Shown: piece by piece, positions 1 to 7,452 of the stretch
Layout: every line of letters begins with the position of its first letter
How positions within the stretch are numbered: position 1 is the first letter of the stretch
Assembly (NCBI GenBank): GCA_017577925.1
Contig: PKQU01000040.1
Location: forward strand, 1-12,043
From: Bacillota bacterium
GTDB lineage: Bacteria; Bacillota; Bacilli; Calditerricolales; Calditerricolaceae
DNA: 12,043 nucleotides
Direction: 5' to 3'
Made by a program: the position numbers and the translations under genes
The notes under the pieces: model-generated
Told to the model about the DNA's origin: nothing
Seen by the model: the letters and a program-made list of their open reading frames with translations, nothing else
Database searches by the model: none

Positions 1-2180
1 CACAGGATCAGGTACGATTTGGCGCGGGTGATGCCGGTGTACAACAGGTTGCGGCGCAACATGCGCCAGTGGGCGCGCAGGAGGGGCAAAATCACGATCG
101 GAAACTCACTGCCCTGCGCCTTGTGGATGGAACAGCAGTAGGCCAGGGTGAGCTGGTGCAGCTGGCTGCGGCGGTAGCGCACCTCGTGCGCGTCAAACCG
201 GACAACCAGAACCGCCTCCCGCTCCCCAGTCTCCTCCGGCGACAAAATCGCCGCCACCTCGCCGATGTCGCCGTTGAATACCTGTTCCTCCGGGTTGTTG
301 ACCAGCTGGAGCACCTTGTCCCCCACGCGAAACACCGTCTCGCCCCATTCCAGCTCGCGCTTGTCCGGCGCCGGCGGATTGAACAGGGCCTGCAGCTCGC
401 GGTTGAGCTGGTCGACGCCGGCGGGGCCGCGGTACATCGGGGCCAGCACCTGGATGTCCCGTGCCGTGTACCCCTTACCAAGGGCGGCGAGACACACCTG
501 CTTGATCACGTCGACGCACGTCTCGCCGCTGCAGGGAAAAAAGCGGCGGTCGGGAAAGGGAGCGGCGAAGTCGTCGGGCAGCGCCCCATCCTTCACAGCA
601 TGGGCCAGGCGAATGATCGACGAGCCTTCGGCCTGCCGGTACACGTCGGTGAGGCGCACCACGGGCACGCGCTGCGAGGCGATGAGGTCGGCAAGCACGT
701 TGCCCGGGCCCACCGACGGCAGCTGGTCGGCGTCACCGACGAAGAGGACACGCATGCCGCGGGGCACGGCGCGGAGCAGCTGGTTGGTCAGCCAGATGTC
801 CATCATCGACGTCTCGTCGACAATGAGAAGCTTCCCCTCCAGCGGGTTGTCGGCGTCGCGTTCCACCGCGTCGCCGCGCCAGCCGAGCAGGCGGTGCACC
901 GTCATCGCCGGCAGGCCGGTGGCCTCACCCATCCGCTTGGCGGCGCGTCCGGTGGGGGCCACCAGCAGGATCGGGTAGGGCGGACTGCCCGGCGCGCGGT
1001 AGGCGGCGGGATCGAGGGGCAGCTTCCACAGCCGGGCGAAGAGGCGGCACAGGCCCCGCAGCACCGTCGTCTTGCCCGTCCCCGGCCCGCCGGTGAGGAT
1101 CATCAGCGGCTCGCGCACCGCCGTCTCAATGGCCAGGCGCTGGGACGGGGCGTAGCGAAGGCCCATCTCGTCCTCCACCGCCGCCAGGGCCGTGCGCACC
1201 TCGTCATCGGAAAAGCGCTCCACCGCCGGCGTCGCCAGCAGCCGGGCCACGTGGCGGGCCACCCCCACCTCGGCCCAGTAGAGGGACGGCAGGTAACAAC
1301 GCGACCCCTCCACCACCACCTGTCCTTCCTCATGCAGGGCGAGGATTTCCCGCTCCACGTCGGCGTCGGCGAAACGGTGGTCGCCGCTTTCGTCGAGGAG
1401 GCGCACCGCCCGCCCCACCAGCTCGGGAACGGGGAGAAAGACGTGCCCGCCGCCGTGGGCCGCCTCCTGCAACAGGTGGAGACAGGCCGCCCGCACGCGG
1501 CGCGGCGAATCCACCGCGACGCCCACGGCCCGGCCGATCTCGTCGGCCCGCTTGAAGCCGACACCCTCCACGTCGACGATGAGGCGATAGGGGTCTTCCC
1601 GCAGCACCCGCAGGGTGTCGTGGCGGTACACCTGGTAGATGCGCAGGGCCAGGGCCGTGCCGATACCGAATTCGTAGAGGAAAACGAGGGCCTGCTCCAG
1701 GGCCTGGTGTTCAAGGACGGCCTCGTGGATTTTGCGCGCTTTCGCCGTCGACAGGCCGGGAATCTCCTCGAGCCGTTCCGGGGTTTGGGCGATGATGGTG
1801 AGGGCCTGTTCGCCAAAACGGTCGACGATTTTCTCCGCCGTTTTCTTCCCTACGCCCGGAAACAGGCCGCTGGAGAGGTACTTGATGAGGCCGGCACGCG
1901 TCTTGGGCACGGCCTTTTCGAAGCGGCGGGCATGGTACTGGCGGCCGAACTTGGGGTGATCGACCCACTCGCCGTAGAAGACGTATTGCTCGTCGGGATG
2001 GGGGCGTGGAAAATGCCCTACTACCACCGCCTCGTCCGGCGCGCCTTCCTCCGACGCCTCGAGCACTTTGATCCGGGCCACCGTATACAGCGTCTCGTCA
2101 TTATGAAAGATCTCGTGAACGATTTCCCCCTTCAAAAAGCCGCCGCCAAACAGGGCCATCTGTTCCGCGTCCCGGCGCAT
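1..2180 (-). CDS. recD2: RecD2-family ATP-dependent DNA helicase, 3' end beyond the window
   Basis: This is the RecBCD-independent RecD2 helicase (YrrC in Bacillus), a 5'-3' superfamily 1 helicase implicated in replication-fork maintenance and repair. The window holds 726 codons and no stop. Family members are about 715–800 residues, so only the last few dozen residues should be missing. Visible parts: an N-terminal OB-like region (about 1–95); helix-hairpin-helix repeats (about 100–220, including FPGVGKKTAEKI and EGVGFKRADEIG); Walker A GGPGTGKTT at 364–372; VAPTGRAAKR near 407–416; Walker B LLIVDETSMMD at 451–461; GDADQLPSVG at 482–491; and the C-terminal motif SIHKAQGSEF at 684–693, followed by LLYTGITRAK. 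I chose the ATG at 2180 because GGAGG lies 7 bases upstream. An in-frame ATG at 2201 has a poorer ribosome site and would sit almost on the predicted transcript start. The frame is intact throughout. It lies downstream of mnmA, as in Bacillus, where a TPR gene (yrrB) intervenes; that gene is absent here. Confidence 0.95.
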   Translation of the reverse strand, partial: MRRDAEQMALFGGGFLKGEIVHEIFHNDETLYTVARIKVLEASEEGAPDEAVVVGHFPRPHPDEQYVFYGEWVDHPKFGRQYHARRFEKAVPKTRAGLIKYLSSGLFPGVGKKTAEKIVDRFGEQALTIIAQTPERLEEIPGLSTAKARKIHEAVLEHQALEQALVFLYEFGIGTALALRIYQVYRHDTLRVLREDPYRLIVDVEGVGFKRADEIGRAVGVAVDSPRRVRAACLHLLQEAAHGGGHVFLPVPELVGRAVRLLDESGDHRFADADVEREILALHEEGQVVVEGSRCYLPSLYWAEVGVARHVARLLATPAVERFSDDEVRTALAAVEDEMGLRYAPSQRLAIETAVREPLMILTGGPGTGKTTVLRGLCRLFARLWKLPLDPAAYRAPGSPPYPILLVAPTGRAAKRMGEATGLPAMTVHRLLGWRGDAVERDADNPLEGKLLIVDETSMMDIWLTNQLLRAVPRGMRVLFVGDADQLPSVGPGNVLADLIASQRVPVVRLTDVYRQAEGSSIIRLAHAVKDGALPDDFAAPFPDRRFFPCSGETCVDVIKQVCLAALGKGYTARDIQVLAPMYRGPAGVDQLNRELQALFNPPAPDKRELEWGETVFRVGDKVLQLVNNPEEQVFNGDIGEVAAILSPEETGEREAVLVVRFDAHEVRYRRSQLHQLTLAYCCSIHKAQGSEFPIVILPLLRAHWRMLRRNLLYTGITRAKSYLIL

Positions 2181-2214
2181 GGCCGTCCCTCCGCGTCCCA
2201 TTGTTTCCCTGTCC

Positions 2215-2223
2215 ATTCTAACA
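2215..2223 (-). promoter_or_regulatory. Candidate extended -10 promoter for recD2
   Basis: Reading the minus strand, TGTTAGAAT fits the extended -10 pattern TGnTAnAAT. It lies just after the mnmA terminator and about 35 bases before the chosen recD2 start. No good -35 hexamer is present at 17 bases. If used, the transcript would begin near 2208, which supports translation from 2180 rather than 2201. Confidence 0.4.
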
Positions 2224-2228
2224 CATGT

Positions 2229-2284
2229 CGAAAACAAGGAGCCGCCCGGCAAGGGGGAATGGCCCCACCATGCCGAGCGGCTCC
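2229..2284 (-). terminator. Strong intrinsic terminator after mnmA
   Basis: On the minus strand a continuous 14-bp stem (arms 2271–2284 and 2238–2251, with one T-G wobble) encloses a 19-base loop that can itself pair G-run to C-run. TTGTTTTC follows. It lies about 47 bases past the mnmA stop, so it should separate mnmA from recD2. Confidence 0.85.
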
Positions 2285-2330
2285 CACACGAGTAACGAGG
2301 AGCAGCCGGTTGAAGGGAAATGGCGCGCCA

Positions 2331-3467
2331 TTACGGCGTCGCCGGCACCGCCGGTTCCGCCGGGTTTTCCGCCTGGGGCAGGATGCGCTTGTCGATGATC
2401 GCCCCGCCGACGACCAGGTCGCCGTCGTAGAAGGCAATAGTCTGACCCGGGGTGATCGCCCGCTGCGGTTCGTCAAAACGGACGTGGACGCGCCCGTCCT
2501 CAAGGGGCGTCACGGTGCACGGGGCGGGTTCGGCCTGAGAGCGGATCTTGGCTTCCACGCGAATCGGCTCGGTAAGCTCGGGAATGGCGATCCAGTTCAC
2601 GCTGTCGGCCACGAGCTCCGTGCCGAGGACGTCCTCCGGGCCCCCGACAACGATGGCATTGCGCTCGGGGATGATGTCCACCACAAAGACCGGACGGCCC
2701 AGGTTGAGGCCCAGCCCGCGGCGCTGGCCGATGGTGTAGAAGGGGATGCCCTTGTGCTTGCCGACAATGTTCCCCTTCGTGTCGTAGATGTACCCTTCCC
2801 GGATTTCGTCCTTGGACCGCTTCAGGATGAAGGACCGGTAGTCGTTGTTGGGAATGAAGCAGATTTCCTGGCTGTCCGGCTTGCTGTACACGCGCAGGCC
2901 GAATTCCTTGGCCATCTGGCGCACCTGGTCCTTGCGGTACCGGCCGAGCGGAAACAGCGTATGCTTGAGCTGCTCCTGCGTCATATGGCTGAGCACGTAG
3001 GACTGGTCCTTGCGCGGGTCAACCCCTTTCTTCAGCACATAGCGGCCCCGCGCCTCGTCGTATTCGCGTATGGCGTAGTGACCGGTGGCCAGGTAATCGG
3101 CACCCAGGTCCAGGGCCTTCTGCAGGAGCAGGTCATACTTCATGTAGATGTTGCAGGCGATGCACGGGTTGGGCGTGCGTCCCCGCTTGTATTCACGCTC
3201 GAAGTAGGCAATGACCTTTTCGTTGAACTCGTGCTTGAAGTTGACGGCGTAGTGCGGAATGCCGAGCTGCTCGCACACGCGGCGGGCGTCGTACACATCG
3301 TCGAGGGAACAGCAGCCCCCGGTATAGTTGGCCTGCTCCAGCGGATCATCCGGCTGGTACAGGCGCATGGTGATGCCGATCACCTCATAGCCCGCCTGTT
3401 TCATCAACGCGGCCGTGACCGAGCTGTCGACGCCGCCGCTCATGGCCACAACGACTTTTTTCGTCAT
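2331..3467 (-). CDS. mnmA: tRNA-specific 2-thiouridylase MnmA (TrmU)
   Basis: MnmA thiolates U34 of the tRNAs for Lys, Glu and Gln, activating the base with ATP and accepting sulfur as a persulfide. The 378-residue product matches the family length (about 360–380). Visible features: N-terminal PP-loop SGGVDSS at 10–16; catalytic Cys102 in NPCIACN; catalytic-persulfide Cys203 in SQEICFIPN; GATDYLATGH-like segment LGADYLATGHY near 121–131; and FYTIGQRRGLG near 243–253. The C-terminal beta-barrel domain runs to about 360, followed by a short Pro/Ala-rich tail. The ATG at 3467 follows GAAGGAAGGG and gives the family's usual beginning, MTKKVVVAMSGGVDSS. The frame stays open 65 codons further upstream, but that stretch covers the promoter. 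In Bacillus YrvO is the dedicated sulfur donor. Here yrvO lies just upstream, separated by one short gene. The gene has its own promoter and terminator. Confidence 0.97.
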   Translation of the reverse strand: MTKKVVVAMSGGVDSSVTAALMKQAGYEVIGITMRLYQPDDPLEQANYTGGCCSLDDVYDARRVCEQLGIPHYAVNFKHEFNEKVIAYFEREYKRGRTPNPCIACNIYMKYDLLLQKALDLGADYLATGHYAIREYDEARGRYVLKKGVDPRKDQSYVLSHMTQEQLKHTLFPLGRYRKDQVRQMAKEFGLRVYSKPDSQEICFIPNNDYRSFILKRSKDEIREGYIYDTKGNIVGKHKGIPFYTIGQRRGLGLNLGRPVFVVDIIPERNAIVVGGPEDVLGTELVADSVNWIAIPELTEPIRVEAKIRSQAEPAPCTVTPLEDGRVHVRFDEPQRAITPGQTIAFYDGDLVVGGAIIDKRILPQAENPAEPAVPATP

Positions 3468-3558
3468 AAAAGGATCCCTTCCTTCAATCCCCGACCGGGG
3501 AAACCTTCCAAGCTTCGCGCAGCTGCCCGCCACGAGACAGCAGACAGCCTGTTTTTTT

Positions 3559-3567
3559 ATTGTACCA
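3559..3567 (-). promoter_or_regulatory. Extended -10 promoter for mnmA
   Basis: On the minus strand TGGTACAAT matches the extended -10 pattern TGn followed by TACAAT (one mismatch to TATAAT). No recognisable -35 lies 16–18 bases upstream, because that position is occupied by the palindrome at 3573–3586. The transcript would start near 3552 and give an untranslated leader of about 85 bases. That leader includes a small hairpin-prone CCCCGGTCGGGG at 3489–3500, just ahead of the ribosome site. Confidence 0.55.
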
Positions 3568-3572
3568 CATTC

Positions 3573-3586
3573 GGTGGTGCACCACC
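3573..3586. promoter_or_regulatory. Perfect 14-bp palindrome at the mnmA -35 position (candidate operator)
   Basis: GGTGGTGCACCACC equals its own reverse complement. It sits directly upstream of the extended -10, centred near -28, where a bound dimer would block RNA polymerase. No regulator can be assigned from the sequence. Confidence 0.4.
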
Positions 3587-3621
3587 CGCCACGGAACCGA
3601 GACACCACACACAGGGACAGC

Positions 3622-3652
3622 GAAAAAGAGAGAGGGAGCGGTCGGCTCCCTC
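3622..3652 (-). terminator. Intrinsic terminator after the short FAD protein gene
   Basis: On the minus strand GAGGGAGC pairs perfectly with GCTCCCTC around a 5-base loop, followed by TCTCTTTTTCG. It begins about 17 bases past the stop codon of the gene at 3670–4236. Confidence 0.85.
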
Positions 3653-3669
3653 CTCCATGCACCGGTACG

Positions 3670-4236
3670 CTATGCCTTCAGCACGTCGTGGTCCACATAG
3701 CGCTCGCCGTTCAGCTCGCTGATGAGGTTGATGGCCACGCGCGCACCATCGCCGGCGGTGATGATCGTGTGCACGCTGCAGCCGGCAACGGTACCCGCCG
3801 CCCAGATCCCGGGGATGTTCGTCTTTCCGGCCGGATCCACGTCAATCACCGTCTTGATCCGCGGTTCCGTTCCGGGTTTGGTCCGGATGCCGACGGTTTC
3901 CGCCAGCTCGACGGCAATCCCCGTAGCCAAAATCACCTGCTTCGCCTCATACGCCTTCCCGTCTTCGGTCTCCAACCGGAATCCGTCGTCCTTCTTGACG
4001 ATGTTCGTCACTTTCCCCGTCACCAGTTCCGCGCCAAACTTGGCCGCCTGCCGCTTCCCCCGCTCGACCAGTTCCGGACCGGTGATGGCCTCGACGCCGT
4101 AATGGTTCTCGATCCAGGCCCGCTTCGTGATGCTCTGGTCGCTGTCGATGACAACGGTTTTCTTCCCGGCTTTGGCCAGGAACAAGGCGGCGCTGGCTCC
4201 GGCCGGACCGGCGCCCACCACAGCCACGTCGTACAT
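3670..4236 (-). CDS. Short FAD-dependent oxidoreductase, thioredoxin-reductase-like, lacking the NADPH/CxxC domain
   Basis: The 188-residue product looks like the FAD domain of thioredoxin reductase (normally about 310 residues) joined end to end without the inserted NADPH domain. It opens with MYDVAVVGAGPAGAS, the dinucleotide-binding GxGxxG at 8–13. An acidic residue follows strand 2 (VVID, D31), VILATG lies at 101–106, and the C-terminal FAD segment PGIWAAGTV...TAGDGARVAINL at 142–171. The usual AAGDV aspartate is Thr149. There is no CxxC; the only cysteine is Cys153. It therefore cannot perform normal thioredoxin reduction alone. It could be an FAD carrier, a subunit using a partner's donor, or a sensor. 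I chose the ATG at 4236, 5 bases after AGGTGG; a GTG at 4245 would add three residues. It lies between yrvO and mnmA, on its own transcript. The exact function is unknown. Confidence 0.85.
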   Translation of the reverse strand: MYDVAVVGAGPAGASAALFLAKAGKKTVVIDSDQSITKRAWIENHYGVEAITGPELVERGKRQAAKFGAELVTGKVTNIVKKDDGFRLETEDGKAYEAKQVILATGIAVELAETVGIRTKPGTEPRIKTVIDVDPAGKTNIPGIWAAGTVAGCSVHTIITAGDGARVAINLISELNGERYVDHDVLKA

Positions 4237-4283
4237 GATCCCCACCTCGCCCTTCCTCGGATTTCTTTTGGTTCTTAACCTTT

Positions 4284-4312
4284 AGTATACCTGATGTTTC
4301 GTGTGAGAAAAC
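4284..4312 (-). promoter_or_regulatory. Candidate promoter for the short FAD protein gene
   Basis: On the minus strand there is a good -10, TATACT (4289–4284). The hexamer 17 bases upstream, GTTTTC, is a poor sigma-A -35. Read one step differently, GTTTTC–14 bases–AGGTAT resembles the general-stress sigma-B pattern (GTTT, then GGGTAT). Either reading places the start of transcription about 40 bases before the gene. Confidence 0.45.
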
Positions 4313-4381
4313 CCCTCTGATCGGAGCCGCATTGCGCGTTTTGATCCTCGCCTGTTCCCCGGCGTGACCCCGGCCTTCGCT

Positions 4382-5530
4382 TCACTTCCGCCTGCGCAGA
4401 CGCTGAACGATTTCGGCCACGCGCTCTGCTGCCTCGCGCACGTTCTCTTCGGTGTTCGCCGGTCCAAAACTGAAGCGCACCGCCGAGCCCACCACCTCGG
4501 GGGGCAAGCCCATGGCCTTCAGTACGTGGGATCGCTCCAGGGAGCCCGACGTGCAGGCCGAACCGCTGGAAGCGGCAATCCCCGCCAAGTCGAGGTTCAT
4601 CAGCAGCGTTTCCGTGTCCACCCCCGGGAAGCTGACGTTGAGCACGTGGGGCAGGAAAGCTTCGGGGTGGCCGTTGAGGACGTAGTCGATGCCGCGCGCC
4701 TCCCACACCGACAGCATCAACCGGCGGAAACCGAGATAGCGTTCCCGCCGCGCCGCGCGCTCGGCCATCGCGATCTCTACGGCCTTGGCAAACCCGATGA
4801 TGCCGGGCACGTTTTCCGTTCCCGCCCGCCGCTTGCGCTCCTGGGCGCCGCCGAAGAGGTGCGGGAACATCACCACGTCGCGCCGCACGTACAGGGCCCC
4901 AACCCCCTTGGGACCGCCGATCTTGTGCGCCGAAATCGTCAAGAGATCAACCGGCAGGGTCGCCACGTCGATCGGCTCGACGCCAAAGGCCTGCACGGCG
5001 TCGGTGTGGAAATACACCCCGCGCTCGCGGCAGATGCGGCCGATCTCGGCCACGGGCTGGATTGTCCCCACTTCGTTGTTGCCGTACATCACGCTGACGA
5101 GCACCGTCTCCGGACGGATGGCCCGGGCAACGTCGTCGGGGTTGACCCGCCCGGTACGGTCGACGGGCAGGTAGGTCACCGAAAAGCCGAGGCGCTCCAG
5201 GTGCTGGCACGTCTCCAGGACGGCATGATGCTCGATCTCCGTCGTCACGAGGTGCGTTTTGCCTGCGCCTCGATGCGCAAAAGCGGGGCCGAAGAGGGCC
5301 AGGTTGTCGGCCTCCGTGCCGCCGCTGGTAAAGACGATGCGCGACGGTTCGGTACCCAGTGCCCGCGCCACCGTCTCCCGGGCATCCTCGATGGCAAGGC
5401 GCACTTTGCGCCCAAAGCCATGGATGCTCGACGGGTTGCCAAAGTGTTCCTGAAAATACGGCACCATCGCCGCGACCACGTCCGGGTGCACGGGCGTCGT
5501 CGCCGCGTGGTCCAGGTAAATGGTGGTCAT
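4382..5530 (-). CDS. yrvO: Cysteine desulfurase, YrvO/IscS-NifS family
   Basis: This PLP enzyme removes sulfur from cysteine to give alanine and an enzyme-bound persulfide. At 382 residues it has the family length. Features: YLDHAATTPVHP at 5–16; FTSGGTEADNLA (67–78); His102 over the PLP ring in TEIEHHAV; NNEVGTIQP (151–159); PLP-binding Lys203 in ISAHKIGGPKG; RAGTENVPG (235–243); and catalytic Cys326 in SSGSACTSGS. The ATG at 5530 follows GGAGG by 8 bases. The gene starts 17 bases after the cymR stop, so the two are co-transcribed, as in Bacillus subtilis. There YrvO feeds MnmA for tRNA 2-thiouridine synthesis, and the nearby mnmA supports that role over general Fe-S assembly (inference). 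No clear terminator follows. Confidence 0.95.
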   Translation of the reverse strand: MTTIYLDHAATTPVHPDVVAAMVPYFQEHFGNPSSIHGFGRKVRLAIEDARETVARALGTEPSRIVFTSGGTEADNLALFGPAFAHRGAGKTHLVTTEIEHHAVLETCQHLERLGFSVTYLPVDRTGRVNPDDVARAIRPETVLVSVMYGNNEVGTIQPVAEIGRICRERGVYFHTDAVQAFGVEPIDVATLPVDLLTISAHKIGGPKGVGALYVRRDVVMFPHLFGGAQERKRRAGTENVPGIIGFAKAVEIAMAERAARRERYLGFRRLMLSVWEARGIDYVLNGHPEAFLPHVLNVSFPGVDTETLLMNLDLAGIAASSGSACTSGSLERSHVLKAMGLPPEVVGSAVRFSFGPANTEENVREAAERVAEIVQRLRRRK

Positions 5531-5547
5531 GTCCTACGCCTCCAACG

Positions 5548-5964
5548 TCAGATGTAGAGCATGTAGTAGTCTTCGTCCCCTTCCTTGCCAAAGGTGAGCA
5601 GGTCGGCCAACGTCGTCGTGTCGAGCACTTCCGTCACCTTGTCGTGAATGCGCATCCACAGTTCCCGCTTGGCCGGATCGTCCTCTTCCTCGTCGATCGG
5701 GGACAGCGGGCCTTCCAGCACGCGCAAGATGTCCCCGGCGGTGATGCGCTCCGGCTCACGCGCCAGCATGTAACCGCCGTGGGCCCCGCGCACGCTCTTC
5801 ACCAGACCGGCGTTGCGCAGCGGGGCAACCAGTTGTTCAAGGTAATGCTCAGATAAGTCATGTTTCTGGGCAATCATCCGAAGTGACGTCGGTCCTTCCC
5901 CATAACGTCGCGCCAGCTCCATCATGATGGTGAGCCCGTAGCGTCCTCGCGTGGAAACCTTCAA
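5548..5964 (-). CDS. cymR: CymR, Rrf2-family repressor of cysteine metabolism
   Basis: CymR represses sulfur-uptake and cysteine-biosynthesis genes. In Bacillus it acts in complex with CysK, and O-acetylserine relieves the repression. The product is 138 residues, the length I recall for B. subtilis CymR. It carries the Rrf2 winged helix at about 10–66 (SLRMIAQKHDLSEHYLEQLV, then SVRGAHGGYML as the wing) and TAGDILRVLEGPLSP at 75–89. It has no cysteine at all, so it cannot hold the Fe-S cluster of IscR or NsrR; this fits CymR. I chose the TTG at 5964, which gives MKVSTRGRYGL and follows GGGGTGGGAG. GTG codons at 5967 and 5973 are in frame and would add one or three residues. It lies between rarA and yrvO, as in Bacillus. 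Confidence 0.93.
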   Translation of the reverse strand: MKVSTRGRYGLTIMMELARRYGEGPTSLRMIAQKHDLSEHYLEQLVAPLRNAGLVKSVRGAHGGYMLAREPERITAGDILRVLEGPLSPIDEEEDDPAKRELWMRIHDKVTEVLDTTTLADLLTFGKEGDEDYYMLYI

Positions 5965-6021
5965 CACTCCCACCCCTTCTTGTCGGTCTGCCGTACGCTC
6001 TGGAGCAGGCCGCCCATTATG

Positions 6022-6070
6022 TTTTCCCGTATGACCTCAAGTGTTTTTTCCCGTATGACCTCAAGTGTTT
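6022..6070. repeat. Two tandem copies of a 24-bp unit in the rarA–cymR gap
   Basis: A 25-base match recurs with a period of 24: the core CCCGTATGACCTCAAGTG begins at 6026 and again at 6050, joined by T-runs. The copies are identical and fill much of the 122-base gap between rarA and cymR. On the minus strand each copy reads CACTTGAGGTCATACGGG. No convincing promoter or terminator is seen in this gap. Confidence 0.9.
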
Positions 6071-6086
6071 GCGGCGCGCTCGTCTC

Positions 6087-7418
6087 CTATACGCCCTCCC
6101 GCTGGCGGGCCCGCCAGTGCGCCAGCCGCTCGCCGATCTCCCGCTCGTAGCCGTTCTTCGACGGACGGTAAAACACGGCGTCCACGCCCTCGGGCAGGTA
6201 GCGCTGCGGGACGAAATGGTCCGGGTAGTCGTGGGGGTACAGATACCCCTGACCATGTCCCAGAGCCGCCGCCCCCTTGTAATTGGCGTCGCGCAGGTGC
6301 GGCGGCACCGGACGGTGGCCTTCCTCGCGCACCATGCGCAACGCCTCGTTGATGGCCACGTAGGACGCGTTGCTCTTCGGTGCCGTGGCCAGGTAGGTGA
6401 CCGCCTGGGCCAAGGGGATGCGTCCCTCCGGCATGCCCACCAGTTCTAGGGCGTGGAAGGCGGCCACCGCCACCTGCAGGGCCTGGGGATCGGCGTTGCC
6501 GATGTCCTCAGCGGCGGAGATGACGAGACGTCGGGCGATGAAGCGCGGGTCCTCCCCGGCGTCGAGCATGCGCGCCAGCCAGTACAGCGCCGCGTCGGGA
6601 TCGGAGCCGCGGATCGATTTGATGAATGCCGAGATGGTGTCGTAATGGTTGTCGCCCGACTTGTCGTAACGCACCGCGGGGCGCTGGATCGACTCCACGG
6701 CCACGTCGAGGGTGATGTGCACGACGCCGTCGGTCCCTGGCCGTGTGGTGAGGGCGGCCAGCTCCAGGGCGTTCAAGAGGCGCCGGGCATCCCCGTCTGC
6801 ATAGCGGATCAGGTGGGCCAGGGCGTCGTCGTCCATGCGGATGTTGAGCGCGCCCAGTCCCCGTTCCGCATCACTGAGCGCACGCTCGGCGATGAGGCGC
6901 AGCTCCTCCTCCGTAAGGGGATGAAGCGGAAAGATCTGCGACCGCGACAGCAACGCGGCATTCACTTCAAAGAAGGGGTTTTCCGTGGTCGCCCCGATGA
7001 GCACCACCGTCCCCTCTTCCACGTACGGCAAGAGGGCGTCCTGCTGCGCCTTGTTGAAGCGGTGGATCTCGTCGATAAACAGGATCGTGCGCTGGCCGTA
7101 CATGCCAAGCCTTGCCTTGGCCTCGTCGACAATCTTCCGGATATCGGCGACGCCAGCCGTCACGGCGTTGAGATCGGTAAAGTGGCTTTTCGTCGTGTTG
7201 GCGATGACGCGGGCCAGCGTCGTCTTCCCCGTTCCGGGCGGGCCGTAAAAAATGAGCGACGACAGCTGGTCGGCCTCGATGGCCCGGCGCAGCAGCTTCC
7301 CTTCCCCCAGGATATGCTGCTGACCGACAAACTCCTCCAACGTACGCGGCCGCATGCGTGCCGCCAGGGGGGCCAGGCGCTGCCGCTCCGCTTCCCCGGC
7401 GTAGTCGAACAGGTCCAT
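6087..7418 (-). CDS. rarA: RarA (MgsA/YrvN) replication-associated recombination AAA+ ATPase
   Basis: RarA is a clamp-loader-like AAA+ ATPase that associates with single-strand-binding protein and acts at stalled replication forks. The 443-residue product has the family architecture. It opens with MDLFDYA and RMRPRTLEEFVGQQHILG (22–39). The AAA core follows: Walker A GPPGTGKTT at 59–67, Walker B ILFIDEIHR at 112–120, sensor 1 GATTENPFFEVN at 142–153, arginine-finger region LLSRSQIF at 156–163, and sensor 2 GDARRLLN at 209–216. The C-terminal oligomerisation domain includes KSGDNHYDTISAFIKSIRGS (253–272) and EDIGNADPQAL (304–314). The ATG at 7418 follows AAAGGAG by 9 bases and is about 28 bases from the predicted transcript start. 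The frame stays open upstream through the promoter and a terminator, which is not coding. It heads the rarA–cymR–yrvO unit. Confidence 0.96.
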   Translation of the reverse strand: MDLFDYAGEAERQRLAPLAARMRPRTLEEFVGQQHILGEGKLLRRAIEADQLSSLIFYGPPGTGKTTLARVIANTTKSHFTDLNAVTAGVADIRKIVDEAKARLGMYGQRTILFIDEIHRFNKAQQDALLPYVEEGTVVLIGATTENPFFEVNAALLSRSQIFPLHPLTEEELRLIAERALSDAERGLGALNIRMDDDALAHLIRYADGDARRLLNALELAALTTRPGTDGVVHITLDVAVESIQRPAVRYDKSGDNHYDTISAFIKSIRGSDPDAALYWLARMLDAGEDPRFIARRLVISAAEDIGNADPQALQVAVAAFHALELVGMPEGRIPLAQAVTYLATAPKSNASYVAINEALRMVREEGHRPVPPHLRDANYKGAAALGHGQGYLYPHDYPDHFVPQRYLPEGVDAVFYRPSKNGYEREIGERLAHWRARQREGV

Positions 7419-7452
7419 GGGCGCCCGCTCCTTTGCCCGAGGTCTCACCGGT

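Noticed and set aside
3468..3662. In-frame upstream extension of mnmA by 65 codons
   Set aside because: It spans the mnmA promoter, the palindrome and the upstream terminator. MnmA proteins begin at the residue encoded at 3467.
69..3722. A 1217-codon open frame on the plus strand
   Set aside because: It lies antisense to both recD2 and mnmA and runs through their terminator and intergenic region. The protein is low-complexity, rich in Arg, His, Gly and Val, with no recognisable domain. Long antisense frames are expected opposite G+C-rich codons.
5971..5973. GTG at 5973 as the cymR start
   Set aside because: It overlaps the likely ribosome site. The TTG at 5964 gives the standard MKVSTRGRYGL beginning and the usual 138-residue length.
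6022..6070. The tandem repeat as a start of a CRISPR array
   Set aside because: There are only two copies joined by T-runs, with no spacers of unique sequence and no cas genes nearby.
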